This document shows, one piece after another, positions 1-13,336 of a stretch of 64,000 nucleotides of DNA. This DNA comes from Cheiracanthium punctorium (Eukaryota; Arthropoda; Arachnida; Araneae; Cheiracanthiidae): contig JAWZYV010013563.1 in assembly GCA_038373885.1 (NCBI GenBank), positions 727,001-791,000 on the forward strand. Reading direction: 5' to 3'. Position numbers and translations under genes: made by a program. The notes below the pieces were generated by a model. The model was not told the origin of the DNA and did not search any database. It saw nothing but the letters and a program-made list of their open reading frames with translations. Numbering within the stretch: position 1 is the first letter of the stretch; the number at the start of each line of letters is the position of its first letter.

Positions 1-670
1 TGAGTTCGAAATTGCGCCATTTCGAAGAATGCCGCCCGATGCAATGCTTACCTTGCTTACTGGGTCGGACCGTCCATGATTCACACATATTTTATTAGAA
101 GTGTAAAAAAATCCAATGCATTGGTGTTATTTGAAAAAAAAACGGAGCTTTATAAAATAATTTATTTACATATGTCTGATTATAACATATTCGTGGAAAT
201 AAAAATTCAAATTTTCTTCTTAAATATCCCATATTCAGTTTTCTTTCGTTTAACCGAGCGCCATCATGCAATCACAGTAAGCAAATGGTAAAAAATCAAG
301 ACAAGTCTCATAAATAAATTATTACTTAGAAACTGCATTTTATTACTTATAAATTTTTAAAGGTCTTTACGATTATCGTAATGAAACACGTAACTGGGAA
401 ATAAACCTGATAAATCAAAATTCAGGGCTATATATATATATTGTGGAAAATAGCCAAACTTACGTAATATAGATATCCCATTAATCCGTCGAGCGAGAGT
501 ATGCATAAAACAAAAAAAGAGATAAAAGAAATCCAGAACCGAGAATAATAATAATACATAGATCTTAAATGTTGTACACAAACCTATGTAGCAATAGACA
601 GCGGAGCTGTAAGAGCTAAAAGTAAAAATATTGGAATTATTTACCAAGTGAGATCTCGTGGGCCTCAGAC
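1..670. other. AT-rich non-coding left edge
   Basis: The first 75 bases are clearly richer in G and C than what follows. On the minus strand they contain an AAG|GTAAGC splice-donor-like signal around 50-60, so a truncated exon or transposon end running off the window is possible. The rest is AT-rich with no coding character. The two frames of 71 and 111 codons here have no recognisable domain and are of chance length. Confidence 0.4.
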
Positions 671-676
671 TAACTC

Positions 677-1070
677 GTCTGCCCAAATTCAAAACACAGT
701 AAGTGAAAAATAAAAAATCTTCCAGTCAATAAAAGTCAAATCAATAAAACGTATTTTCTTTTAGCCGCACGAAATGGTATTTTAGCCCAACAAATTAACC
801 GTTGATTATTGTCACAGATTAGGATGACAACGTGTAGAAAATAAAATAGGTTTTTAAAATTGTTGAAAGTGTTACTTTGTTTTAAATTTTTTCAAATTGA
901 AAAAACAAAAGCACTTACTAGATTTATCAATTTTGATATCTATACGAAAAAATGATATTATTGAAAAGTACTAAGTCAATCATGTTCACACGACACTCTT
1001 CGAACGAAAAATGCTAAAAAATCCATTTTGAAAAATGTGTCCCTTACTATGTTTTAAATTTGGGCAGCCG
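677..1070. mobile_element. Inverted-repeat element, unclassified (MITE-like)
   Basis: Imperfect inverted arms of about 29 bp lie at 677-705 (GTCTGCCCAAATTCAAAACA then cAGTAAGTG) and 1041-1070 (its reverse complement with about 6 mismatches), about 335 bp apart. No clear target-site duplication flanks them, and the interior has no coding potential. Terminal arms at this spacing fit an old non-autonomous DNA transposon or foldback element. The family cannot be assigned. Confidence 0.45.
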
Positions 1071-1157
1071 AACTGCAAGAACCACACAAAAAAGTGGAAG
1101 TGAAAAGTAAACTAGATTAATCAAGTTCTAATCATCAGACGACACCACTTGTATTAA

Positions 1158-1185
1158 TCTATATATATATATATATATATATATA
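1158..1185. repeat. (TA)n microsatellite
   Basis: About 26 bp of alternating TA, directly visible. No associated gene. Confidence 0.9.
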
Positions 1186-1189
1186 GTAA

Positions 1190-2090
1190 AAGGCACAATT
1201 TACGAATCAACGTAACATCCACTTGGCAAATACAAAATTCTAAATATCCATGGAATGATATATGAGCAAAACAATGAACTTAAAATCTTATGTAAAAAAC
1301 AGGAATGAGCAGACACATTCAGCAGATAGAAATCTAATCAATGGTAAATCAGAAAAAGAAGACGTAATTGGATGGAGTAAAACAATGGGTAGCAAGCATC
1401 GGCTATACTCGTCAGGCCCCACTAACCGAATACTTGCTACCAAGAGAAAAAACAAAATAACAGGATTTCAATGCAGTTACTTAGCACAAAGAAAGCTAAA
1501 TATGTAACTAATAGGGGGCTATCCTGTTATGAAGTAAAAAGTAATCATAAAGACATGCCCAGAAGAAAAAAAAAGTAATTATGAAGAAAAAATGGAGATG
1601 ATGAGACCGAAAGCATTAAGCTTGAAAACATGACTCAACCATGTAGCTGTTGCCAATTGAAGAGAAAAAAATATACGTTGCCAGAAAGAATTGGAGAAAA
1701 GTTGAACAATAAGTTAAATGTAAGAGTTAGTAGAATAATAATAATAATAAAAACAATAATAAAATAAAGAAATAATGTAGAGTAAATTAAAAAAAATATT
1801 AATAAGAAATATTGGCATGATATATATAAGGGTTATGATATGTTAAATAGCTCACTATTCGCATTATATGCCTAGAGATATTTCAGAGATTATATTAATT
1901 AATAGAAGAGCATTTATATTTAGATGATACCAGTGATCATTAGTTCGTTTGTACATTTTTTTAATCAATAAACAAGAACAATTGTAAACTCATAGTATTG
2001 TTTTTTTTTAAATAATTTTATAAGCAAGCCAGCTACCAAACCCCAACGTCTCCAACCAAGAATTTCCAGAAAGGACACGTGTTTATAGAA
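1190..2090. other. AT-rich non-coding stretch
   Basis: Purine-rich on the plus strand, with an (AAT)n tract near 1735-1765. The 81-codon open frame at 1262-1507 is composed mostly of Lys, Asn and Ser, with no motif, and looks like a compositional artefact of an A-rich strand. Confidence 0.5.
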
Positions 2091-2093
2091 ATG

Positions 2094-2872
2094 CTAATTG
2101 CAACTAGGAAATAGAATTGAATTTAGAAATTTTCTAGGGTAATTGTATCTTAAAGCAATATGATATAGTGAAGATATATTATCAGACTTATAATTACTTG
2201 TAAAAAGAGACAGTATTCTATATAGATGATTAGCTATGATATTTCTATATACAGATATATGCATGCATGAGGTAAAATCTGTGAAACTAATTACATTGAA
2301 AGGAAAATCATCTCTTTTATTTATGTTAAATGTGAGTTTATTGTCCTTATTTACTATTAGTTTTAAATCAAGAAAATTAATACAGTTATTAGTTAGAGGA
2401 TTTTTAATTAATTCTAAATTATCAGGATAAGTAATAGGCAATTTATCTGTGCAAATATAGTTATCTGTTTTAGTGCAAATATAGTTATCTGTTATAGTTT
2501 AACAATAATATCATCTATGTACCTATGTATTATAAGTGAGGAGTTATCATAGTGTTTCTCATAATTAAATAGATAAAGATCAGCTAAATAACTTGAAGTA
2601 GATCCACCTTGTGGTATACCTAAGACCCTTTTGTAAAGTTTATTATTGTGTTGTAAATAGTTATTGTATAAGATAAACCTAAGTAGATTTTTGAAATAAG
2701 CAATAGAATACTGTGATGGTAGATTTAGACTATTTATGCTATTATTAAAAAGATCAAGTATAGCATTGTAGAGATCATCTAAATGTATGTTATTAAACAG
2801 ATTTTTAAAGTCATATGTAGATATGGAAGATATAGAATGTAAATCATTAATTTTGTTTTTTAGCTCATAAGG
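2094..2872 (-). pseudogene. Reverse transcriptase fragment of a Penelope-like or related retroelement
   Basis: Reading the minus strand from 2872, the translation shows reverse transcriptase palm motifs in order: TYDFKNLFNNI (fingers and motif A region, about 2790-2825), GIPQGGSTSS (motif B, 2598-2625), and HRYIDDIIV (motif C with the two catalytic Asp, about 2503-2530). After a stop and a 21-bp local duplication near 2445-2490, a second frame (2094-2441) continues with NFLDLKL, the motif D/E-type region, and a thumb-like tail. The order GxPQG, YIDD, FLDL with a following basic/aromatic tail is typical of Penelope-like elements and their relatives. The clade is inferred, not proven. There is no endonuclease domain and no 5' part. 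The second frame opens with TTG, not ATG, so it is a continuation of the same gene and not a separate one. It is a dead, truncated copy. Confidence 0.72.
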
Positions 2873-2889
2873 TTACTGCAGAAAACGGC

Positions 2890-4470
2890 GCGGTCAATTT
2901 GACTTTCTTACTTATTTATTTATTTTATTCTCATGTTTTCCACATGATGCCATATATTACATCATCGACGCAATTAAAACTACTGTTAATGTTAATTAAT
3001 AATATTATCAAGTATGCATTATTACTATTATTATTAGAAAATTTACTAGAATTACTTAAATAAAACAATTTTGCTTTGCTTGGCAGCCACCTCGACGCTC
3101 TATCACCTTCCATTTAACGGTGTTGCCGTATTCTGCGATAGACCCTAATGCACTTTTTATATTATTAAATGTTATTATTTCTGAGAAAAATAAGATACCA
3201 ATTAGATATTTCCCGGAAAAGGGCATTCATTTAATGATTCGCGGCTGCAATTTCCAAAATAAGTCAGTCATCGAGTTGTTCTCGATAATTATTCAGTGAA
3301 AATAACTCGAGGATAATACTGAAGTGGTATTGATTGCCCGCTATGAACATCTAGAGCATCTTTATTGCTTTCAGTAGAGGCATGTAACAAGCACATAAAT
3401 TTCCATTACGACCTTCTTTTTCAGGTCATTTATCATCTTGTAGTTTATGGATTTTAAATTCAGGATGGTTTCAAATATAGTCATAAATGATTATAGCTGA
3501 AGGGTGGTTAAATAATTTGAAATTACGCCTATTTACAAAAGTAAACAAATGTGGATTGAATATCTCGTTGAAGTTAGGTAAGTTTACTATTAGCTATAAA
3601 TTGTTTATGTGAAATTAAAAATTAAAATTGTTTCCTTGTAATATAATGTAATCTTTTGTTTGTTGAAATAGAAAAGAGATCGACTGTAGAACAAAAGTGA
3701 ATGTTGATTTATTTATAATTTTAACAGTAATTAGAAAAATGCAAACAACATTTTCAAATTTCTCAGAAGTTTCTTTTTCTTAATTTTGTACGTATTTTAT
3801 TTCTTATAATGAAGATGGTGGTACTAATGCAAGGTGATGGCACTAATTAGAGAAAAATATAATAAATTTGGACTCGTGCTCACACAGTAGACTGCAAAAG
3901 AGCTGAACTGAAAGGTAATTACAATTTTAAAATTTAAAGTATGATATAAAGAAAAAAATATTATTTAAAAATTCTTCATTTGCAACTTCCATAAATTAAC
4001 TCGTTACGCAAAATATTGAATCAATTAATTTTGTTAAATTTTTAAAAATTAATAAATTATTTTTATTTGCTAATAGCACAAGAAATAAAAGTAGATGTTA
4101 TTTTCTGTCTTGCATGTAAATTATGTCGTTTAATTTTTAGTACATTAAATTTTTTCTTTAAAAAAGGCATTCTGTAGCTTAGATCATATATGTAGTAAAC
4201 TTTGATTAAATTTACCATAGAAAAGAAGTTTAAATGCCGGCAAAGTGTATGCAATGCGTAACTCGATAACACCGCATTCACATTTGCATATTGTAACATT
4301 TTTCCAGCCCAACAGAAATTTCTTTGTGGGATTTTTTAAAATTTAGAAATTAAAACCGAATAATGTGTAATTTTTATCATTTAAAATGAATGAACATTAA
4401 TGACTTAGTTCAGCTCTCTGAGTTTTCAACGCGTAGTTTCTTTTTTCTTTTCTTTTTTCTTTTTCATTTT
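2890..4470. other. AT-rich non-coding stretch
   Basis: No frame with recognisable protein content. The 78-codon minus frame at 4063-4299 is unsupported. A T/C-rich tract occupies 4438-4470, just left of the MITE. Confidence 0.5.
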
Positions 4471-4484
4471 ATATCAAAAATTTA

Positions 4485-4684
4485 CGCCCTCTCAAAAGTA
4501 TTCGAGTAAGGGACAAACTTCCGACGTTGGTTTTGTATGTTAAAAAATATTTATCATAAAATATTAACTAGGCTATGTATAATTATAACTTTCTATATTT
4601 CTATCGGTGCATTTTTTAAAATCTCAATTCTCAAAACTGAAATATGAAATTTCGTTTTTTCTCGAATGCTTTTTTGAGAGGGCG
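4485..4684 (+). mobile_element. Mariner-type MITE, family M1, copy 1
   Basis: A 200-bp element with long terminal inverted repeats (left CGCCCTCTCAAAAGTATTCG, right its complement ending in GAGAGGGCG), flanked by TA at 4483-4484 and 4685-4686. The interior matches the copies at 35655 and 42232 (CGTTGGTTT, then TATTTATCAT, then CTATGTATAA). TA target duplications and no coding capacity indicate a Tc1/mariner-type non-autonomous element. This is the most diverged of the full-length copies. Confidence 0.85.
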
Positions 4685-4689
4685 TACAT

Positions 4690-7600
4690 TCAAAATATAT
4701 TTATCGCCTTTATTTGGCTTATAGCTAGCTAAACAATGGTGTGTCTACAAAGAAGTACTAAATAAGTTTAAAAAAAAACCTTTTTCAAAAACCCGTTTTT
4801 ATTTGAAAATGTATTAAAAAGAATTTTTTTTTATAAAATAATGAAAGTATGGTGGCGCCCATGTATTACAGACATGGAATATTTATTATATGTACTAGAG
4901 TATCTTGGAGGAAAATTATTTCATTCTTTTCAGTTCGTGTTTAAATGAAATATGTTTTGAAAACTTTTTTTACAGTTTTCATTTCACTCTTTAAATTATT
5001 AATGACCTTGTAATCAATATTTTAATCATCATATTTACTGAAAAATTTAATGTAACTTTTATCTAAAGCGTTTGGCATGATCTCGTAGGTAAGTAAATTA
5101 ATCTATACTTTTCATTATTGTGTAAGACACTTGAATGAATTAATCATCTCGCAGAAATTAATTAGACTTCAGAGTTATGGATTGTTATTTTAATGGCTCT
5201 TATATCAGAATGATATATGTTTTCTTTAGAATTCCGCAGAACTCTATGAAAAATTCGTAAATTTTAATTCAATGATGTCATTTATTTATATGTAGATACA
5301 TTATATGGAAATGTAATTTTATAAAATCCTGTAAAAACGTCTGAAATCGCGGTCAAATTTTTTGGGTTCGAATCCAAGCAGGCTGTATAACAAGCAAGAA
5401 TGAAAACCAGCTGTTTATAAAAGACTCTTGAATCAATGAGCATATTTTATTCTTAGAAAGTATGAATTGCTATAAAAATTAAAACCCTTAAATTGAAATT
5501 TTTTGCGATTATTTTATGTAGTGTTAGTTATGATGCAATAGTTTGCAGAATGTGAGTTCAATTCGAGATTGGAAAGTTAACGTAAAACTAAAAGCACAAT
5601 TTCATCCAAGCATACAGTATGATATGAATAAAAGTATTTTACAATTAATTAGTACAAATATAATGCTCGTCATAAAATATAAAATTTTATATGCAAAAAT
5701 ACATATTAAGTCTTAATCAAAAGTATTGTCATTCCAAAGGAATTGATTCTTACACACTAGAATAAGTACCTATAATTTATCCTTAAATATTAAAGTGATT
5801 GTGAAAACAATATAATAAGGATTATATAAATGCTTATAAATTGTGTGTTTTTAAAGGCAATTCAATAGATTTTTCGTCAAAATAAACGAAAGACTTATTG
5901 AAGAAATTCTCTTTGAATGGAATAGAATAGAGTAGAAATATCTTCAAATTATGTAACGCATAAAATTCTGCAGAAAATAAAACCCCGAAAATGTTCAGTT
6001 TCTTTCATAAAAGGGCTGTTCTTTTTTATTGTATCTTTTGTCATAATGGTATCTATACTACCTGATTTGTTTTTTAATACATGTATATCTTGCAGTACTT
6101 CACAAAAATACATACTTTTAATTTATTTAGTTTCTGTATTTTCATTTTTAAAGTTAAATTGCACTTTAAAGGAAATGTATTAAAAGTTAGAAGTGCCCTT
6201 TTTCATATTATTCTTTCTGCGATAAATTTGTAATAAAATGTTTTTCTTACGTTTTGAAGACGAGCATTACTTGCTTTTGAATAAAATATAAAATCGTAAA
6301 TTACATGAAAAATCCGAAAAGTTAATTAGTTGTTAAAATAGCAATCGTATAACGGCACTTCCTTTTACGATTCATTTAACATATTTCTCATTTCGCATGC
6401 TTAATTTGAAGAAAAAATAATGATCTCTTCTTTTATGCAAATGATGCTTCCTAAAGGATATGGAAGTCATTTAGCGCTAAAAAAGGGGAAAAAATAGAGA
6501 AAGGAAGTATTTTACGTACTGTATTTATGCATAAATTAGCTTATTCATTCAACTTCATTGAAAAAGAACATGTTCTGATTTCTCATTATACGTTCTTTCA
6601 ACATAAAATTAAACTTTAAAAAGATGTTTTTTGAGACTGATGTTTACCTACTGCTGTTTAATTACTTCATGGGTATTTCTTTTCATTTCTCAATCAATAT
6701 TTAAAATCAATTGCATTTAATATTAACTTGGAAAATAAAATTAAACTCAATGTATTTTAGAATTATATTGACTTTAAAACTCTTCTAATCGAAGTTTGTA
6801 CTGTATTATACTAAATACAGTAAGATTTAGAAATGACTAAAACAAATTAACGGATTTAATTTTAAAACTGAGCTCCTATCTTGTCCTTTCTAAAAAATCC
6901 ACCAAAGGACAATTATAAAAAGATATTATTTTGAAATTTGGGAGTAAACTCTTAAATAAGCATGCCTACCTAATGCTGGACCGAAATTCTGAATATTTTT
7001 GCAGTCCTAAGAAATATTACCAACGAGTACTGGGTAAACAGCTTAAGTTAAGAGAGATTCTTGTGACTTTTTAGGGCCAGAACCACCTGGAAAAAGGTCT
7101 CTTGTGACATACTTACATTTAAAATTATATCCAATCTAATACAATTTAAAAATACAGCACCCCTCGCGTAATAAAGTCGTATTCGTTCTGAGCTAGTTCG
7201 GACCCAAAGAAGGTGCATCAACTGTTGCCACCGCCCAAACACGGTGAGAAATTTTAAAACTAAATGTCGAAAATCTAATCTGTTTCTTTTAAGAGCATTT
7301 AAGAGGGAGAAGCGAAGATATATAGTATTAATATTATAAGTGATAGGTAGTATTAATAGATTTGTAAGTAAAATATGAAAAATCACAATGTACTACGTTA
7401 ATAAATATTTTTTGAAATTAAAAGTGTTCTTTTCATGTCTTAGAACTAAGTGAGCGATAAGTAATTCTTTTTTGCGTCAATATATCCCGCAATAGTTTCA
7501 ACTAAATACATTACCTGATTTTTTTTTTTTTGAGAATCTGCTTGTCATATGTAGTTATGATCATATTCTAGTAAAATATTCGCTTCTTCAAGCATGAAAA

Positions 7601-10600
7601 GCTGGTGCGTAGCTATTTTGAAATTAAACAGTTCACCACATCATTTAGTGTCTGAACTATTGATGCTACAACTTAAACCTAAAAACACTGTAGAAATAAG
7701 ACATTTTGAAAGTGAGTAGTTTTCACTGCAAACCGGCTAGCTATTCCTCTTTTGTTCGTGAATGGCACTTTGTTTTTCGCGTCATTATATTGCAGTTATC
7801 TCAGGTTAGTACCAATGACGCAAACTGTACGTCAAGAGTCAAATAATTTTGCTTTTTTAGATTCCCATCACTGGAATTAATTCGAATTACGCGTGCAAGA
7901 AAATTTTTCTTTTCCTACTGTGCGAAGAACGGGCACGCAACTAGTAAAACATATTACATGAAAATATTCTTTGAGTTAATTCTTAAGATTTTGGATGATT
8001 TAGGCATAAATTCGAACATAAATTTTGTGTATTTAAAATCTTTCTCTAATATATTAAAAATAAATTTTACTATAGAATGCGAAAACTAAATGTGTTTACG
8101 CACAAAATGCATTACATCGAGCAAAATATTTTTCAGAAATATTTATTACTGGCTTTTATAACACACACACACATTCATATATATTTATCAGTAATTTTTA
8201 ATAAAGCCTTTTCCATTCTTTTTTATTTTTCTCTTAAAGAAATTTATCCTTTCCCCTTGGGATGATCTTCAATTATGCTACATGACATTTATTCCCGCAG
8301 TTTATAAAAAATGCATATCTTTAATAAATGAGTTTATTCATTTTATTAGAGCAGACATAGAGCAAATATAAAACTGAATAAACCATACCCTCACTTTTTC
8401 ATTTGCAAACGACCGACTGAATGAATATATAAAAATTCATTCAACGAGTAATTTATGTGATTTTATTTTAGTGTTCAATAAATCCTGTTGCTAAGTGTTG
8501 GTTTTCATGCGATTGTAATTGGTAATAAAATCTAATTATAACAAATTTAAAGTGACCAAAGATTAAATTTGTAGTTTTTTTAAACGGAGATTTATGACTA
8601 ATATTGTATTCCGTATGATTTTTTAAAGAATTTTACTAGCTATAAATAAATGTTAAAGAATATAAAATACAACAAATTTTTAATACTCTCTTAATTGAGA
8701 AGGTCCTTATAAAGAGATTTTATTGTAGTCAATCTCTTTATAACGAGCTTATCAGTATTATCCGTTATCAACATTATTTGTTATAGCTATTGACTACATG
8801 AACTGTCTATTTTTATAACTATTTATATGGTATTTATTTCGTGTATATTTGTGCATATGCTTCTGATAGTCTGCATCTGACATCTCTGGAGATGAATGAA
8901 GCTTAGTGATGAACAGTAGAATTTGCAGGAAGTGTTCAGGTAGAAAAAAATAAATAAAAATAATAATGATAATTATTAAATTGTCTGGGAATGGCTTGGT
9001 TACTGCTCCTAGTGCCACATTGCATTTATCCTCACAACAGGTTAATTTTCTGCTAGCGTAATCATAAACAACGTGAGGGTTTTTGTTCTCGATTGTAAAC
9101 AATATATTTTGCCAAATGTAACTAAATTTACTCTGTATTCGACTATGGAACAGAAATGGTCCCAGTTTGTGCTACAAACAATACTTAGTGCTTTCCGTAC
9201 ACATAGCTCAGGAATTATGTTCTGAAGAATGATAAAAATCATAAATTTGCCACGAAATTATTTTAATATCGTTGACTTAGAAGGTGGCTCAATGAGTCAT
9301 AACTATTTCAAAAGAAAACATTCTTTGAATTGTATATTCTCAGAGTTATGTCATCCTTTTGTTTTCTTTAATGGCGTTAATAAGCAATCTGTATTCATAA
9401 ACGGAATGCTCTTCTAACGCACACAATTCAATTAAAAATAATACATCTTTAATAAATTTTACTGCTCTTGCAAAGCGTTTATATGCTATAGACATATTTT
9501 CCCCAAACACTTTATGGTGTTAACATTCTGAATAAAATATTCTCTAAATATGAAGAAAATTTACTCTCTGTAAAATAAAGAGTCCATTTTTTTCTGGAAA
9601 AAATGTGCCCTTCAGCTTTATACAGTTTTAGAGTTCATCTAATTTACTTTTAGCTGTAGCATAGTTATTAAATAACTCTGAACATATTTGTCTAGTTTCG
9701 ATAGCTTTTTGTTCTTTTCTGTGAACATGGTGTTCATCTTGTTTAAATATTTTATTTACAGGCAATTGTTATGCAAGTTGAAAAGAGTTTATAAATATTT
9801 TATTTTAAAGAATACAGCATAAGCATGGCCATGTAATGCATGAAAAAGAGAAAGACATTTTTAAAATTTAGTAAACTCTTTTGAAAGCTTTATACAAAAA
9901 GAGCTTGGTTTAGTTTGACATATTTTCCCAGTAAATTAAATGAAAAGCGATTTTTTTTTCTGTTCTTCGATTTCAATTGCTCGGTGCAATTATAGATTAT
10001 TGTAGTAAATTTATATTTAAAATGGTGAGATTTTTCGATCACTCAGCAAGAAGACGGAAATTTAATTTTTAAACAAAAGTATTTTTGAAAGTTTTGTTGC
10101 TAAGCAAAATTATATTGTTGTTAAGGAAAACTATACCGCAATGTTAATTGTATTGATTTAGTATTGTAAAACTTGATTATATTATGAAACTAAACAAAAG
10201 CAATGACACACCCTCTATTTCAATAATATAAAAATAAAACTTATATAAAACAAATTACACCAAAGAAAAAATTCTTCTACAACAAGATTCAAACTAGAAA
10301 GTTGAAATATAATTTAAAATACACGCACAAAAAAATTAAGGTGCGTTTTAAATTTTTGGGTACAGTTAAAAAAGACGCAAAATTATACAAAAGAAGCACA
10401 GTTTATCTTTTTATCCTTAATGTAGTTTATAGATAATTATGAGAAAACAGATCATATAACATTAATTTCAAAATAAATTTTAATAATGCTATACAAATGC
10501 GACTCAAGAAAAGCTTCCTACATTTGAAAAAATAGCAAAAAATAAAATAGAATAAAAAGGATTTAGTAGAAAAACTTTTTTATTTAAAATGCACAAATGT

Positions 10601-10800
10601 TATGATAAAACTTTATAATGACTACGTTTTGTTTAATGAGGAGGTTTTATACGGTAGTACGAAAGAGGGGGGGAGCATACTGAGACAATTTTTACTTGTT
10701 TCATAACTTTCTTCCTTTGAATTAAAACTAAAAATTAAATACAGAACAACATTTTACGACTTTTAGCTTTCATTGTGATTTTTTTAAGAATTTGTCCTCA
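4690..10800. other. Six kilobases of AT-rich DNA without recognised genes
   Basis: Only short frames of chance length. A tRNA-like B-box is at 5365-5375 (listed separately). A POU-type octamer ATGCAAAT lies near 6436, in a locally less simple stretch (6330-6550) that could be regulatory. Minus frames at 7048-7386 and 8794-9242 are a little richer in GC but show no family. A CA-rich tract is at 8160-8172. Confidence 0.45.
5330..5395 (+). repeat. Possible tRNA-derived SINE remnant
   Basis: A perfect polymerase III B-box, GGTTCGAATCC, sits at 5365-5375. The upstream 60 bases have no convincing A-box and no cloverleaf can be drawn, so this is not a tRNA gene. It may be a decayed SINE head, or chance. 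Confidence 0.25.
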
Positions 10801-10814
10801 TTTTACTCTTTGAA

Positions 10815-11250
10815 ATAAAAGTTAATTTTCAAAAGATACGCAAGTTGCCACATTGTGACACTTTGTGGGACACAATTTGAGAGGGATTGGAGTATAGTGA
10901 CACAATGAGTAAGGGAAATAAAAAATAAGCTGCATTGTGACAACACATTATTATTATTATTATTATTATTAAACACAGGTTGAGATATTGATTCAGTATT
11001 TTATTCATTTTGTCTGTGAATAATGGAATGTTGTACAGCGGTACGAATAAACAAATATTTTGTACATATGTAAATTTATTCAGTATTTTATTTATTTTGT
11101 CTGAGAATTTATTTGATGCTATGCCACCCTGTTCTCGACACGTAAACAGTAACGCTTTTACATGACTTAACTATTGTCCCATGGTACCCGCGCCCTGCAC
11201 ATTGTGCCAAAGAGTCACAGTTGAGTACGTTTTGAAAATTAACTTTTCAA
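10815..11250. mobile_element. Foldback element about 435 bp
   Basis: Inverted arms: AAGTTAATTTTCAAAAGATACG at 10819 onward against its near-complement ending at 11245 (GTACGTTTTGAAAATTAACTT). The similarity continues weakly inward through CACATTGTG / CACATTGTG-like blocks near 10850 and 11198. The interior contains (ATT)n at 10945-10970 and two copies of TTCAGTATTTTATTYATTTTGTCTG about 85 bp apart. No clean target duplication. Probably an old non-autonomous DNA transposon. Confidence 0.55.
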
Positions 11251-11520
11251 AACCATTTAAAGATATTCTTTAATTAAAATAACAATACCTTTGTTTATTA
11301 CAACAAATTGTTCTGTTAAATTGGCAAAATGTTTAGTCAAAATAGCCAAATAGTGTTAACAAAATTATTTTGCTAATTTAACATAAATTTCGTTGGCTTT
11401 GTTTCAATCGGATAATTTTGTTGATTTGACAAGAATTTTGTGGATGAAACAAAACATTTTTTTCAGTATATTTATTTAAATAATAGTTGCAATTCTTGTG
11501 TAAGGAATTAAAAAGCATAG

Positions 11521-11634
11521 CATTTAATATGAAATAATTTAAACTTTTCAAAATAACAGATAAAAAGGGTCTTATCTACAAGTACATTTTTATCTGTGTT
11601 ATTTTACAAAACTTAAATTATTTCACATTTTAAA
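11521..11634. repeat. Long imperfect hairpin
   Basis: The left arm 11521-11567 (ending CAGATAAAAA) and the right arm 11587-11634 (starting TTTTTATCTG) are near-complementary over about 45 bp with a loop of about 20 bp. It could be a small palindromic MITE. Just upstream, at 11300-11460, a loosely repeated AAAAT/GTTGA/ATTTG pattern recurs without a clear period. Confidence 0.6.
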
Positions 11635-11639
11635 CACTA

Positions 11640-13330
11640 TTTTTCTGTTGAATGTTTTTCGTCATAACATTTAATTTTTGTGAATAAAAAATGTCGGCAG
11701 AAAACGTTTTTGAGATTTAAAACAAAGAATTCCTATACTCCCGAATGAAGCGTTTCTCATAGCAGATAAAGAAGTGTAAAATCTTACGTTATTACTTTTG
11801 AGTTCGCAATGCGACAAAACTTCATGAGGAATTCTCTTCATGAAAATTGTAAGAAACAAAACACTCTTAAGAAAACTAAAACAATTTAATTTTAACTTTT
11901 GCTTAATTCGTATGCGAGTCTTCAAAATGTGCAATATTAAATTTCCAAAACCTACTGGAGATGTTAATTTTTGTAATAACGCTTAAGAAATTAGCTTTTA
12001 GATAGAATGTTATTGTAAAGCAAAAACTTTTTAGAAGAAATGTGTATTATAAATGAAAATTGTTTCATAAAATTATAAAACTCAAATGATTGTCTGAAAG
12101 CTGAAGTATTTTACATCAGTAGTTTAGCAAAATTAATTTTTCAGAGTGTAAGTTGTTGAATTATTTCATATGTTTGAATGAATAAATGCTTTCTTACTAG
12201 TGAGTTCACTTTTTACGATTCTCGCTATGACAGCCAATGGACATATACTCTTAAATGCTATTCTTCTTCCACAGCGCTCGCACAATTTTAACCCATTCAT
12301 GGTGCACAAAGAAGTTTCCTGCTTTAAGATTGGTCTTTATTATTACGCACTATATTAATAATGAAATTAACTACTAATAGTTTTTACAATTTCATTTTTT
12401 TAAAAGGAGTAAACGCATGCATTTTTTAAAAATAGTAGTAAGCCACCAGAAAGTTACAAGCAATCATAAAATAAACTAAGCAACTTTATATTGAACTTAC
12501 ATAAGAGTAAATAAAATTTTATATTTTCGGAGACATATATTCTTCTTCAAGAAGCTCTTCTTTTTAACAAAAAGAAATTAAAAAACTATATGCAAAGAAT
12601 AAATAAAATAAAACTAAAAATGAAAGTAACTCTCAGTTTTCTTTGAATATTTTTCATTTAGTTTTGTTTGGCAGGCTTTAGTTTGTTAAGTGAATATTTC
12701 ATTGAAGGAACCATTGTGTCTCCTAAAACGTACATAGTTTTATTTTATTTTTAAGTGTTTAATAAAAAATTATTTAATTTACATTAGATATAAAATACTA
12801 GTTTCTCAGTATATGTCAGCGTGTTTACAAATCTCTCTATTCTAAAAAAAAGTAAAGGCCGCTGTCGCCGCCGCTGGCGCTGTCAATAGCTTGTGTACCT
12901 ATCTCCTCCTAAACCGTGGGGATTTGAGTTTCGACTAAGGTGCCCACAGATTCGAAAAATTCCAAGGAACCTGCTAAGCTGACTTAAATTTCTAAAATCG
13001 AATTATTTTAGAAGATATTAATAAAAAACTTAAAAAATAAACAGAATGGTTGCCAGATTTGGCATAAAATCATTCATTCCTTTGCAACAAAGCGTTTCCA
13101 AGTATGTAGTATCACGTGAAATTGTCAAACATGAAGTAGAAATACACCCATTTTACGCTAAAATAAAAACTACATGAAATAAGTAACTCAAAATGTGTTA
13201 CACAAAGTTGACAATTTTCAAATAGTAAGTTCGCTTAGATAACAGGAGTTTAGAATTTGCGAATATCCGTTTTTCCAAAACAGAATAACTAATATCTTGA
13301 AAATGAAAAATAATTAAAATGCAGATTATT
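11640..13330. other. AT-rich non-coding stretch with one GC-rich island
   Basis: At 12857-12890 there is a CpG-dense island (GGCCGCTGTCGCCGCCGCTG and following) followed by about 80 bp of more balanced sequence, quite unlike its surroundings. No open gene is attached to it. Elsewhere nothing is recognised. Confidence 0.4.
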
Positions 13331-13336
13331 TTAAAG

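Noticed and set aside
2236..2430. 64-codon plus frame
   Set aside because: Shadow of the reverse transcriptase remnant on the minus strand.
7048..7386. 112-codon minus frame
   Set aside because: Slightly richer GC, but no domain, no splice signals at its ends and length near chance.
8794..9242. Overlapping minus frames with CCEDKCNVALG
   Set aside because: The Cys-containing stretch is suggestive, but it runs into an (ATT)n-like tract, has no clear splice sites and no homologous copy in the window.
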